Shown piece by piece: positions 43,141 through 50,992 of a DNA stretch of 64,000 bases (position 1 is the stretch's first letter; each line of letters opens with the position of its first letter). Position numbers and translations under genes: made by a program. This DNA is from Lysinibacillus sphaericus OT4b.31 (GTDB lineage Bacteria; Bacillota; Bacilli; Bacillales_A; Planococcaceae), in contig NZ_KB933404.1 of the NCBI RefSeq assembly GCF_000392615.1, positions 1 through 64,000 on the forward strand. Direction: 5' to 3'. The notes beneath the pieces are model-generated. The model saw only the letters and a list, made by a program, of their open reading frames with translations. It was not told the origin of the DNA and made no database searches.

Positions 43141-44823
43141 TTATAATTTAAATTTACTAATTTGTCCGTTTAAATTTTCTGCCATTTCCGCTAAATGAAC
43201 TGAACTATTTTTTATCTCATCCATCGAGCTTGCTGCTTGTTCAATTGTAGCAGATGTTTCTTGAATGCCGGCAGCAGATTGTTCAGAAACAGCTGCGATT
43301 TCGTCGACAGACTTATGGATGTTGAGGGTATTTTGTACGACTTGCTCTAATTTTGAAGACATCGTTACGATGCTTGTTGACATCGAGTAAACTGCATCAG
43401 CAATATGGTTAAATGTTTCATTTGTAGAAGCGATTTGCGTTGTTCCTTTTTCAACTTCTCCGTATCCACTTTCGAGTGATGTTGTAACAATTACCGAGTC
43501 GTATTGGATCTTTTCAACGATGCTTGTTATATCATCCACAGATACAGATACTTGTTCCGCAAGCTTACGCACCTCATCAGCTACAACCGCAAACCCTTTG
43601 CCTTGCTCACCCGCACGTGCTGCTTCAATAGCCGCATTGAGTGCCAATAAGTTCGTTTGAGCTGCAATATCATGAATGACAGCTACAAGTTTAGAGATTT
43701 CCTGTGTTTGTTTACTTAAATTATCCACTTTATTGACTGCATCTTTAACAATGTGATCAATCGTTGTCATTTGTTGTGTGGAGGCATCCATTAACTCCTT
43801 ACCTTCTTTAGTTAAGTGCATCACTTCTTGTGAATATTGATTGACTTCCTTACTGCTCCTATTGACGTCTGTCACCTGTGTAGTAAATTCTGTCATGGTT
43901 GTCGCAACATCGGAAGCATTACTTGCCTGAATCTCAGTACCGCTTGCAATTTCTGTTACGGTGTCTACAATTTGCTCCGTTCCACCCTTAACCTCTGTAG
44001 CGGATTGCATCAATTCCTCACTATGAGCTGCAACATCATTTGACACAGTTTGTATATGTTTCAATAGACGGTTCAATATTTCGGACATCGTATTTGTTGC
44101 TGTCGTCAGCTGCCCTACCTCATCTCTTGTTGTTACATCGAGCTTCGGTTCACTCAAATCTCCTTCAGTTATTCGTTGCATACGTTTTGTCAAGATGATG
44201 ATTGGTTTTGAAATCCTTCTCGCACTAAGTAATGCCGTAAAGATTGCAATTACAACAATAGCTATACCAACGATCACACTTGTTAATTGCTTTCTCTCGC
44301 CTGCTGTAATCATATCTGTGCCAACAGTATTAATAGATTGTTTACGTTGTTCTGCCAAGCCTTCATAGCCTTCACGAATTTCAGTAGCTGTAGCATCCAT
44401 CGCAGCTAAATTTTTCGTTGCCAACTCGACATTGCCCTGATCGTATGTATCAAAAACATCTTTTTGAACATAGCTACTCCATTCTTTCGCCAGTTCCGAA
44501 AACTTCTGAAATTCATTTGATTGAGAAATCGCTAAACGTTTCTTCTCATTGTCAAGTGCCCGTTCCACGTTATGCGTGTAAATATCTTTATATTTTTCTT
44601 CTCCAGATAATACATACCCCCTAGCAGCTGCAATTCTTACTGCAATTGTTGAGGCTAGTTCGTAATCTGTAATTAATAATTGTAATTCTTCATCAACAAT
44701 TTGTTCTGTTGCTGTGTTATTTTGAGAAATAGCGGATACATTGTAAGCAATATATACAACAATGACTGCTACTACAATACTAAATGCAAAAATGATTCTC
44801 GTGCTAATGGACTTAAAATTCAT
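43141..44823 (-). CDS. Methyl-accepting chemotaxis protein
   Basis: A 560-residue chemoreceptor: membrane helix about 8-28, extracytoplasmic helical sensor about 30-175 (single four-helix bundle type), second helix about 180-200, HAMP ([20 protein letters not shown]), methylation helices and the hairpin tip that contacts CheA/CheW ([37 protein letters not shown]). AGGGGAA lies 9 bases before the ATG. No other chemotaxis gene is nearby; the ligand is unknown. Confidence 0.93.
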   Translation of the reverse strand: MNFKSISTRIIFAFSIVVAVIVVYIAYNVSAISQNNTATEQIVDEELQLLITDYELASTIAVRIAAARGYVLSGEEKYKDIYTHNVERALDNEKKRLAISQSNEFQKFSELAKEWSSYVQKDVFDTYDQGNVELATKNLAAMDATATEIREGYEGLAEQRKQSINTVGTDMITAGERKQLTSVIVGIAIVVIAIFTALLSARRISKPIIILTKRMQRITEGDLSEPKLDVTTRDEVGQLTTATNTMSEILNRLLKHIQTVSNDVAAHSEELMQSATEVKGGTEQIVDTVTEIASGTEIQASNASDVATTMTEFTTQVTDVNRSSKEVNQYSQEVMHLTKEGKELMDASTQQMTTIDHIVKDAVNKVDNLSKQTQEISKLVAVIHDIAAQTNLLALNAAIEAARAGEQGKGFAVVADEVRKLAEQVSVSVDDITSIVEKIQYDSVIVTTSLESGYGEVEKGTTQIASTNETFNHIADAVYSMSTSIVTMSSKLEQVVQNTLNIHKSVDEIAAVSEQSAAGIQETSATIEQAASSMDEIKNSSVHLAEMAENLNGQISKFKL

Positions 44824-45193
44824 TTGTCAATTCCCCTTATTTTTCCGGATAATTTTCGAATTACTCCTTATAAATCTACCTAAACATTGTGTCAGACAAA
44901 TCATCCCTATCATGAAAAAACATTATTTAACGATATCATTCGACTCTCTTAATACTAAATAAAGCGTAATTAATAAAAATTTTAACTATATTGTACAATA
45001 TTAGTAATTTACCATTTATAAATCTATTTAGGATGATTTAAAAATTTAATCTATATTTAGATTAATAATTAAGTGATTTTGGTGTGTTTATAAGCTTTTT
45101 TTTGATTTTAAGTGCAATAGATTTATGGAACATCGTGCAAAGGATATGTCACAGGCTTCAAAAAAGATCTAACAAAGGAAAAGAGGCAAGGTA
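44824..45193. other. Intergenic, AT-rich
   Basis: About 370 bases upstream of the chemoreceptor gene. It must hold that gene's promoter; nothing else recognised. Confidence 0.45.
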
Positions 45194-45319
45194 ATGCCAA
45201 ATAAAGCTTTAGTGCTACACGTTATGAAATTAAAATCTTATAAAAGGCTAAGTATTATTTACAAGAATACTATTCTGAAAGAAAAAACAGATGACAAACC
45301 TTCCATGTTTACACCATAA
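45194..45319 (+). CDS. Possible small basic ORF, 41 residues
   Basis: GAGG lies 7 bases before the ATG. The product (starting MPNKALVLHVMKLKSYKRLS) is basic and lacks a signal peptide. A hairpin starts at its stop. It has no neighbours on its strand and no recognised family, so it may be a chance frame. Confidence 0.35.
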   Translation: MPNKALVLHVMKLKSYKRLSIIYKNTILKEKTDDKPSMFTP

Positions 45320-45362
45320 AAAAATCTCCAATTTCGTCTAAATAACGGAACTGAAGATTTTT
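45315..45362 (-). terminator. Imperfect bidirectional hairpin
   Basis: AAAAATCTCCAATTTCG and CGGAACTGAAGATTTTT pair imperfectly with A run left and T run right; probably ends the 45419 gene and could end the small ORF. Confidence 0.55.
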
Positions 45363-45418
45363 AGCTATAAGAATGGAAAGCGAATAGAATTGTTGAATAG
45401 CGCAACTGCTATGTGAAT

Positions 45419-45856
45419 TTAATCCCAATAATTAAACATAACATCCCCTAATGTCTCACTTTTAAAATAGGCTGCGTAGTTCCATTCCACATCAGATAAG
45501 CTATGAAGCTCCTTATCTTGTGTAAGCAAACTGTTTAACACTTCAGCCTCTAGGCATTTGCGCATTGGAAAGTATTTGTGTAAGTTGAGTTTTGTTAAAA
45601 ATCGAAAAGTCAGTTCTTTATCACTCATAGCAAACGCCACATACGGCATGAGTCGATGATGAAGAATTGTCAATTGCTCATTGTCTAGCTGAATGTCAGC
45701 CTGCATATAAACAACATGAGGATCATCCATAAATTGCATAACTTTCGAACGTTGTTCACTCGTTACAAGATGATAGACCATAGCTTGAAATGACCGCATC
45801 TCCTGTTCAATCAAATGCTCTGCATCAAAGCCTGAAATCCCTTTTGTTAAACGCAC
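45419..45856 (-). CDS. Hypothetical protein, 145 residues
   Basis: Soluble, helical. Start GTG follows AAGGGG by 7 bases. Features: FDAEHLIEQEMRSFQAMVYH, ILHHRLMPYVAFAMSDKELT and a Trp/Tyr-containing end (DVEWNYAAYFKSETLGDVMF). Family not recognised. It lies 74 bases after yndJ on the same strand and could be the last gene of that operon. Confidence 0.65.
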   Translation of the reverse strand: MRLTKGISGFDAEHLIEQEMRSFQAMVYHLVTSEQRSKVMQFMDDPHVVYMQADIQLDNEQLTILHHRLMPYVAFAMSDKELTFRFLTKLNLHKYFPMRKCLEAEVLNSLLTQDKELHSLSDVEWNYAAYFKSETLGDVMFNYWD

Positions 45857-45930
45857 CTAACCACCCCTTTTATATCTTTCTATCTATGTCTTTCGCTGTC
45901 ATGCTGGCATAGTCCTGCAATTTCTAACAG

Positions 45931-47493
45931 TCAGCTATTAATTGTTCGTTCAATTTGATAGTCTATTCGTAAAAATGGCAGCCCCAAAATACGCATCGTA
46001 TGAATTGCTGTTAAATTTCTATCATTTGTTGCCGTAATGATGAAATACTCATGCAATGGTAGCTTAAACAAATAATGGCTGATTGCTAGATAGATTCCTG
46101 CATCTCCTTCATGAGCACTCGTGATATGCAATTGGCCATCTTTTTCATACAAATATAAAACGCCTATCATGGTTGAAAAAGGTAGCGGTAGCGCAATATT
46201 CATATACGTAGTTTGTGCTGTCGTATGCTTGGAATAAATCGCCACAAATGTCGTTTGCTGTTCAATTTTACGAATCCATGCTCTTGGTGCAGAACGCCCA
46301 TCTTGTTCAGCATCTACTTTGACAATTTCCCCTGTCATCTCCATTTGTTTACGAGTGAAGGGCAAATTCAATTGTTGCATCCAACGACTTATCCCCTGAT
46401 AGAGTAGCGCAAATGGTTTAAACCAAGTACTCCATTGGACAGATGCCGTCAAACGGTAGGCATTTGTTTGTTCATAAAAGTGTGGAAGGGCTGCTGGTAG
46501 TTTTGTTGTATCAATAAAATCGCTCAGTGCATCGACCAAGCCTGGATGCGCATCGCCAGATACACGTAACTTCCCTCGAATTTGACTAACTGGAAATGTG
46601 AAATTGTGATGTGTAGTTTTCGGAACTTCTATTGCCCAAGCTACAACGCCAATACCACCAAAAAAGAGACAATTCATCAAACCATGAAAATGTAACATAT
46701 CAGGTATACCCACAAAGGAAACTCCAGCGAAATTACCAAAAGCGTAAAGTAAAGACCATAAAATCGTTATACAGAGTGCGCCATATGAAATACGTAATAA
46801 CAACCCTTGCGCGCGTGGAAAGCCTGTTTTAATGGCAAGAATAAATAAGCAATAAATTGCAAAAATATAAAGTCCAACTGACACAATTTCTATACTCGTT
46901 GAAAAAGTAATACCTAATGCTACGAGTATTGGTCCTGCTAATAAAATAACTACCACCGCACTATACGATGTGCTTTTGTGTAGTCTGCCAAACAGCCCAA
47001 TAGAAATGGCCAATAAACAGGCAGAGTAATGGAAATGAATTGCTGTTAACCACGTTATCAATGGGGAGAATCCTGTATCTAAATCAGCAATAAAAGCGAA
47101 AAACCAAAGCCCGCCGACAAATAAGTAGATGAGCCCCATATCAATAGCAATTTCAGCAATATTTGTAAAGCCACGCTGTAAAAATCTTCTTACACCATGG
47201 AGGGCAATAAAAGCCGTATAAATCACATAAACGAACGCAAGTACAATAGCCAAGCCTCCATCTGGCCACCAGTGAAGAAGTGTGATGGCTAGCATCATAC
47301 TAGCCATCATGCCATTCCCTATCTTCTTGAACGGCAGTACCATCTTCAGCGTTGCAGGTACAAAAAACAATTGTGCAATTGTCAGTAGCAATAAATAATC
47401 AGGCTGTTTGCTAAACAAATAACAGATAAGCGACAGCACAAACCCGAACAGCAAAACAGGGCTACATAGATTGCTGCGTAAATTCACCAGCAT
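45931..47493 (-). CDS. yndJ: YndJ-like membrane protein
   Basis: A 520-residue protein: about ten membrane helices in the first 300 residues (e.g. LLHWWPDGGLAIVLAFVYVI, WLTAIHFHYSACLLAISIG with two His) and a soluble C-terminal half (residues 310-520) with a YndJ-type/DUF4166-neighbour domain. Gene order with a DUF4166 gene and a SRPBCC-DoxX-type gene matches B. subtilis yndG-yndH-yndJ. Its start overlaps the previous gene by 32 bases. Function unknown; the conserved trio suggests a membrane complex. Confidence 0.78.
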   Translation of the reverse strand: MLVNLRSNLCSPVLLFGFVLSLICYLFSKQPDYLLLLTIAQLFFVPATLKMVLPFKKIGNGMMASMMLAITLLHWWPDGGLAIVLAFVYVIYTAFIALHGVRRFLQRGFTNIAEIAIDMGLIYLFVGGLWFFAFIADLDTGFSPLITWLTAIHFHYSACLLAISIGLFGRLHKSTSYSAVVVILLAGPILVALGITFSTSIEIVSVGLYIFAIYCLFILAIKTGFPRAQGLLLRISYGALCITILWSLLYAFGNFAGVSFVGIPDMLHFHGLMNCLFFGGIGVVAWAIEVPKTTHHNFTFPVSQIRGKLRVSGDAHPGLVDALSDFIDTTKLPAALPHFYEQTNAYRLTASVQWSTWFKPFALLYQGISRWMQQLNLPFTRKQMEMTGEIVKVDAEQDGRSAPRAWIRKIEQQTTFVAIYSKHTTAQTTYMNIALPLPFSTMIGVLYLYEKDGQLHITSAHEGDAGIYLAISHYLFKLPLHEYFIITATNDRNLTAIHTMRILGLPFLRIDYQIERTINS

Positions 47494-48073
47494 ACATCAT
47501 CAACCTCCCAAACAACGGATTATGGATTGAGACATGGATGGTAAAAACGTTTCTCTTCTCATCAAATCCTTCTTCTACGATTACTCGTCCTTCCAAAGTC
47601 TTTGGAATTGGACATTCTATGTTAGAAAGGACAAATCGTTGTACACCTGAACGAATTACTAATTGCCCCTCTTTTGTTACGGCAAAATGCAAATCAGAAT
47701 AAAATAAAGCTGGTGAACCTAAGTAATCCCTTACTATTTTTCGAACCGGGTCAATCGTCATCCTTGCATCGAAGTACCTCGTCTTCGTCGCAAAATAAAA
47801 ACTGCGTTCCCATAACACTTCCAACTCGCCACTAGGCAGTACTCGACTAGTATTACGAATGGAGAAAGGTATATCTTCACCTGATTCTGGAAATAAAAAT
47901 CTTGTTCGTGTAGCGAGCGTATAAAATGGACGCATCCATTTTGCACCCGATTCAATTTTGTGCATGACACCCGTTGCAAAAAAAGGTCTATCTATCGGTA
48001 ATGCATAGCGCTGTTGCAACATCGGATGCAGACGCTTAAAATCTTCACCTAATAAGGTCTGATAAATTGTCAT
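47462..48073 (-). CDS. yndH: DUF4166 protein (YndH-like)
   Basis: A 203-residue soluble protein. It starts MTIYQTLLGEDFKRLHPMLQ, has PFYTLATRTRFLFPESGEDI, and a beta-rich C-terminal half. DUF4166 proteins occur next to YndJ. Start overlaps the upstream gene's stop by 4 bases, and its end overlaps yndJ, so the three are translationally coupled. Confidence 0.78.
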   Translation of the reverse strand: MTIYQTLLGEDFKRLHPMLQQRYALPIDRPFFATGVMHKIESGAKWMRPFYTLATRTRFLFPESGEDIPFSIRNTSRVLPSGELEVLWERSFYFATKTRYFDARMTIDPVRKIVRDYLGSPALFYSDLHFAVTKEGQLVIRSGVQRFVLSNIECPIPKTLEGRVIVEEGFDEKRNVFTIHVSIHNPLFGRLMMYAGEFTQQSM

Positions 48074-49128
48074 GTGTTTTGCCCTCGCTTTCGTTTACAG
48101 CTTTTTGCACTCGGAAGATCTTTACTGAGAATGTAGCCCACGATTGAAAGTACCCATAATGCTACATTAAAAGTCACCGGATTAAACGGCGCACCTGCCA
48201 GATTTTTGTCAGCGACAACAGCACTGATTGTCAACAGTGGAAATAGGATAATTTGGGCACCAAAAAGAAAACGTTTCCCTCGTGGAAATAGCCAGCACAG
48301 TGCAAAAAGCATTTCAGCTATACCTATCCAAAATACGATTGTAGTTGCGGTACTCATTTGATGGTCAGCATTACTCAGGTGTGGCGCCTTTCCACTCGCG
48401 GGAGCCGCATTTTCGCTCTGGTAAGTCCGCTCTTCGCTCGGGTACACCGCATCTCCGCTCGAGTCAACTGCTTTCCAGCTCAGGTCAACCACATCTTCGC
48501 TCGGGTAAGCTAACATTTTCTCTACCATCATGACTTCATCGGGGTGTTGCACCATCACTTTTGGAACTAGTCCGTGATATAACCACACAAAGCAAAACAG
48601 CAGGCTGATGAGCATTGTTAAAAAGAAGCGTCGATATTGGGAAAGTGGGTTTTCCCCTTTCTCAAGCCATCTTTTTAGGACATCAAAGCTAAGCGCTGTA
48701 GCCCAGCCCATCAATGGACGAAATACGAAGTCAAACAGTACGCCTAATTTACCATATCGCACATCATAGTCATATTGCGTTAAAAATGTCAGCCCCTTAT
48801 CATAGGGAATATACTGCCAGTATCCCTTCCCTTCCGCTATAGGCGAAATTTTTTGAGGTGTGCCAAAATGTAAGGAGGAGGTCTTCGTGCCGTCTTCTTT
48901 ATGATGTTCTCCTTTACTTTCTCCCCAACCACTAACCGTCAAGCCAGGCATAACCTTTGTTTCATATGTAAATTGTTGCGGTGCATTCGGTGATTTCTTT
49001 TCCATATAAGTAATAGAGGTAAAGCGTAAATCCCACTGCTCATGCAGCTTCGGATTTTGCGTATAGGCCCAAGCATCATCCATAGGTGCTTGCATGTCAA
49101 TTTCCACATAAATGGGCTTTTTCTTCAT
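48070..49128 (-). CDS. yndG: YndG-like SRPBCC plus DoxX-like membrane protein
   Basis: A 352-residue protein: an N-terminal SRPBCC-like domain (about 1-130; YVEIDMQAPMDDAWAYTQNP), a conserved RPLMGWATALSFDVLKRWLE segment, one membrane helix (170-187), an extracytoplasmic loop, then three helices of DoxX type (GIAEMLFALCWLFPRGKRFL). The loop at residues about 204-252 consists of seven 7-residue repeats encoded by a 21-bp tandem DNA repeat (48374-48520); this insert is likely foreign to the family. AAGGAGG precedes ATG 49128. First gene of the yndG-H-J-like operon. Confidence 0.75.
   Translation of the reverse strand: MKKKPIYVEIDMQAPMDDAWAYTQNPKLHEQWDLRFTSITYMEKKSPNAPQQFTYETKVMPGLTVSGWGESKGEHHKEDGTKTSSLHFGTPQKISPIAEGKGYWQYIPYDKGLTFLTQYDYDVRYGKLGVLFDFVFRPLMGWATALSFDVLKRWLEKGENPLSQYRRFFLTMLISLLFCFVWLYHGLVPKVMVQHPDEVMMVEKMLAYPSEDVVDLSWKAVDSSGDAVYPSEERTYQSENAAPASGKAPHLSNADHQMSTATTIVFWIGIAEMLFALCWLFPRGKRFLFGAQIILFPLLTISAVVADKNLAGAPFNPVTFNVALWVLSIVGYILSKDLPSAKSCKRKRGQNT
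48374..48520. repeat. 21-bp tandem repeat, seven units, inside yndG
   Basis: Seven consecutive 21-bp units, each beginning CTC on the + strand (starts at 48374, 48395, 48416, 48437, 48458, 48479, 48500), with consensus close to CTCGGGTAAACCGCATCTTCG. As 21 is a multiple of 3, the reading frame is kept and the protein gains heptads such as LAYPSED, AVYPSEE, RTYQSEN. Confidence 0.9.
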
Positions 49129-49150
49129 ATTTATTACCTCCTTGTAGGTA

Positions 49151-49499
49151 TCACTCCGTCTGATGTTCTTTCACAAGCTTGTTAGTTGCTTCAAAAAGCC
49201 ACTGATCTTTTACAATGAACGAACCACTCCTGCTTCTTTTTCTTTCATTTGTATTGAAATATAATAACTTCCCGCCGTTATCAACAGACAAATGTAACGT
49301 AGTTCCACGTTTATTGCTTCTCAGCAGCACCTCATATGATTGATAAGCCACATTTGTACCATCTTCCTCTACGTCATTTTTATTAAACGTCGTTTCTGAT
49401 AATATCCTAAGATAGTCGTTAATTTTATGTTGCTCTGTGAATCTAACTGTTCTTACTTCCTTGTCATCTATTGTGGTGATAAACCATTTTATCGATCAC
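49151..49499 (-). pseudogene. Hypothetical 115-codon gene with a frameshift near its start
   Basis: GGAGG is followed by GTG 49499 (MIDK), but at the AAAA run (49487-49490) the frame shifts; removing one A continues as WFITTIDDKEVRTVRFTEQH and on through AYQSYEVLLRSN to EATNKLVKEHQTE. In the present sequence the open downstream frame has no ATG, GTG or TTG before GTG 49351 (66 codons left). Family not recognised. A homopolymer sequencing error is a real alternative. It lies just upstream of yndG on the same strand. Confidence 0.6.
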
Positions 49500-49533
49500 G
49501 TTAACAATATCCTCCATTCTTTACATAATAAAT

Positions 49534-49554
49534 TATACTGTTATTGTCAGTATA
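49534..49554. promoter_or_regulatory. Perfect inverted repeat in a divergent intergenic region
   Basis: TATACTG-7 nt-CAGTATA (7-7-7), between the leftward yndG-region unit and the rightward ECF sigma operon; an operator-like dimer site. Confidence 0.5.
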
Positions 49555-49650
49555 GCAGAAAGGGATTCATCCAATTTTATTAAATAAATGAAAAAACTTG
49601 AATCGAAATGATGAGTTGCGAAGTCTAATAGTCGGAAGGAGGCGTTTTTC

Positions 49651-50211
49651 ATTACAACACAACAAATATCACTTGTGGAGCTTGCCAAAAATGGTGATGA
49701 ACAAGCGTTTTACCAGCTCATTGAACAAGAGCAGCATAAATTGTACCGCATGGCTTATGTCTATGTACAAAATGAAAATGAGGCTGTCGAGGTTTTTCAA
49801 CAAACCATAATCCGTGCTTATGAGGGGTTGCCACAGTTAAAAGAACCCCACTATTTCTCTACATGGCTCACGCGCATTATTATCAATTGCTGTAAAACAT
49901 ATATTGCCAAAAAAAATGCTGTCCATCTTGTGGAGCCACATACATTGGAAGATATCAATAGCACATCACCTACATATATCGAAGAAGAGCTTGATTTATG
50001 GCAATCGCTGTGCAAGTTAGAGGAAAAGTATAAAACGGTGCTGTTATTACGTTTTTATCAAGACTACTCTGTAAAGGAAATTGCTTCGATTTTACAATGT
50101 CCTGAGGGCACTGTAAAAACGCATATTCGTAGAGGCTTGCAGGCTTTACGCCAACAATTAAAGGGGGCATACATAGATGAATGGGTACAATCCATTGAAA
50201 GAAGTCATTGA
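49651..50211 (+). CDS. ECF RNA polymerase sigma factor, probable ATT start
   Basis: A 186-residue group IV sigma factor. Region 2: EQAFYQLIEQEQHKLYRMAY, AVEVFQQTIIRAYEGL; region 4: KTVLLLRFYQDYSVKEIASI and CPEGTVKTHIRRGLQALRQQ. The first ATG/GTG/TTG in frame is GTG 49675, which has no ribosome binding site and would start inside the first helix. AAGGAGG at 49637-49643 lies 7-8 bases before in-frame ATT 49651, giving the natural start xTTQQISLVELAKNGDEQAF. The 3' end overlaps the following ABC ATPase gene by 35 bases. Signal and anti-sigma factor are unknown. Confidence 0.85.
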   Translation: MTTQQISLVELAKNGDEQAFYQLIEQEQHKLYRMAYVYVQNENEAVEVFQQTIIRAYEGLPQLKEPHYFSTWLTRIIINCCKTYIAKKNAVHLVEPHTLEDINSTSPTYIEEELDLWQSLCKLEEKYKTVLLLRFYQDYSVKEIASILQCPEGTVKTHIRRGLQALRQQLKGAYIDEWVQSIERSH

Positions 50212-50992
50212 CACGATTCCAATTCCGGAAAGACGACTAACGGAAGTTTTGCGGGTCGAAGGCATGTCAAAAATATTCCAGCAAAAGCATCATACCGTGA
50301 ATGCGTTAAAAAATATTCATTGTACGATTTATCAAGGCGAAATGGTAGCTATTATGGGGACAAGTGGATCTGGAAAAAGTACACTGCTCAATATGATTAG
50401 TGCCATTGATGAACCAACCGAAGGAGCATTGTTTTTATTTGGTAAAGAAGCACATAACATTTATCAAGAACCTAATGCCTCAAAGTTCCGAAAAGAAAAC
50501 ATCGGTTTTATCTTTCAATCTTTCCACTTGTTAAAAGATTTAACGGTAGAAGACAATATTGCATTACCACTTATTCTAAATGATGTAGCAAGTAAAGATA
50601 TCAAAATACGTGTCCAACAAATAATGGAAAAGTTAAATATTGCTGCTTGGGCTAAGCATCGACCAACGGAACTGTCAGGTGGCCAACAACAGCGTGTTGC
50701 CATCGCTCGTGCCATTATTGCGAATCCCCCTATTTTATTAGCGGATGAGCCAACTGGTGCATTAGATGTCAACACAACCGACGAAATTTTACAACTGCTT
50801 GTCGAGCTCCAAAAAAATATGGCTCAGACCATTTTACTCGTAACGCATGATCCTTACGTGGCAACGTATGCGAATCGTGTATTATTCTTCCATGATGGGG
50901 CCATTGTCGATTCTTATCACAACAATCATTGCGCTGAGGATTTAGACTGTATTTTATCGAAATTCAAGTTAATTACTCGAGGTGATGTGTAA
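50177..50992 (+). CDS. ABC transporter ATPase with anti-sigma-like N-terminal extension
   Basis: A 271-residue MacB/LolD-type ATPase: Walker A GTSGSGKST, Q-loop GFIFQSFHLL, signature LSGGQQQRVAIARAI, Walker B ILLADEPTGALD, H-loop VTHD. Usual family members begin at about residue 26 (VLRVEGMSKIF). The first 25 residues (NGYNPLKEVIDTIPIPERRL) resemble the start of membrane anti-sigma factors that follow ECF sigma genes. Start is inside the sigma gene, as is normal for sigma/anti-sigma pairs, which supports a past fusion by deletion. It is followed directly by the permease. Confidence 0.85.
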   Translation: MNGYNPLKEVIDTIPIPERRLTEVLRVEGMSKIFQQKHHTVNALKNIHCTIYQGEMVAIMGTSGSGKSTLLNMISAIDEPTEGALFLFGKEAHNIYQEPNASKFRKENIGFIFQSFHLLKDLTVEDNIALPLILNDVASKDIKIRVQQIMEKLNIAAWAKHRPTELSGGQQQRVAIARAIIANPPILLADEPTGALDVNTTDEILQLLVELQKNMAQTILLVTHDPYVATYANRVLFFHDGAIVDSYHNNHCAEDLDCILSKFKLITRGDV

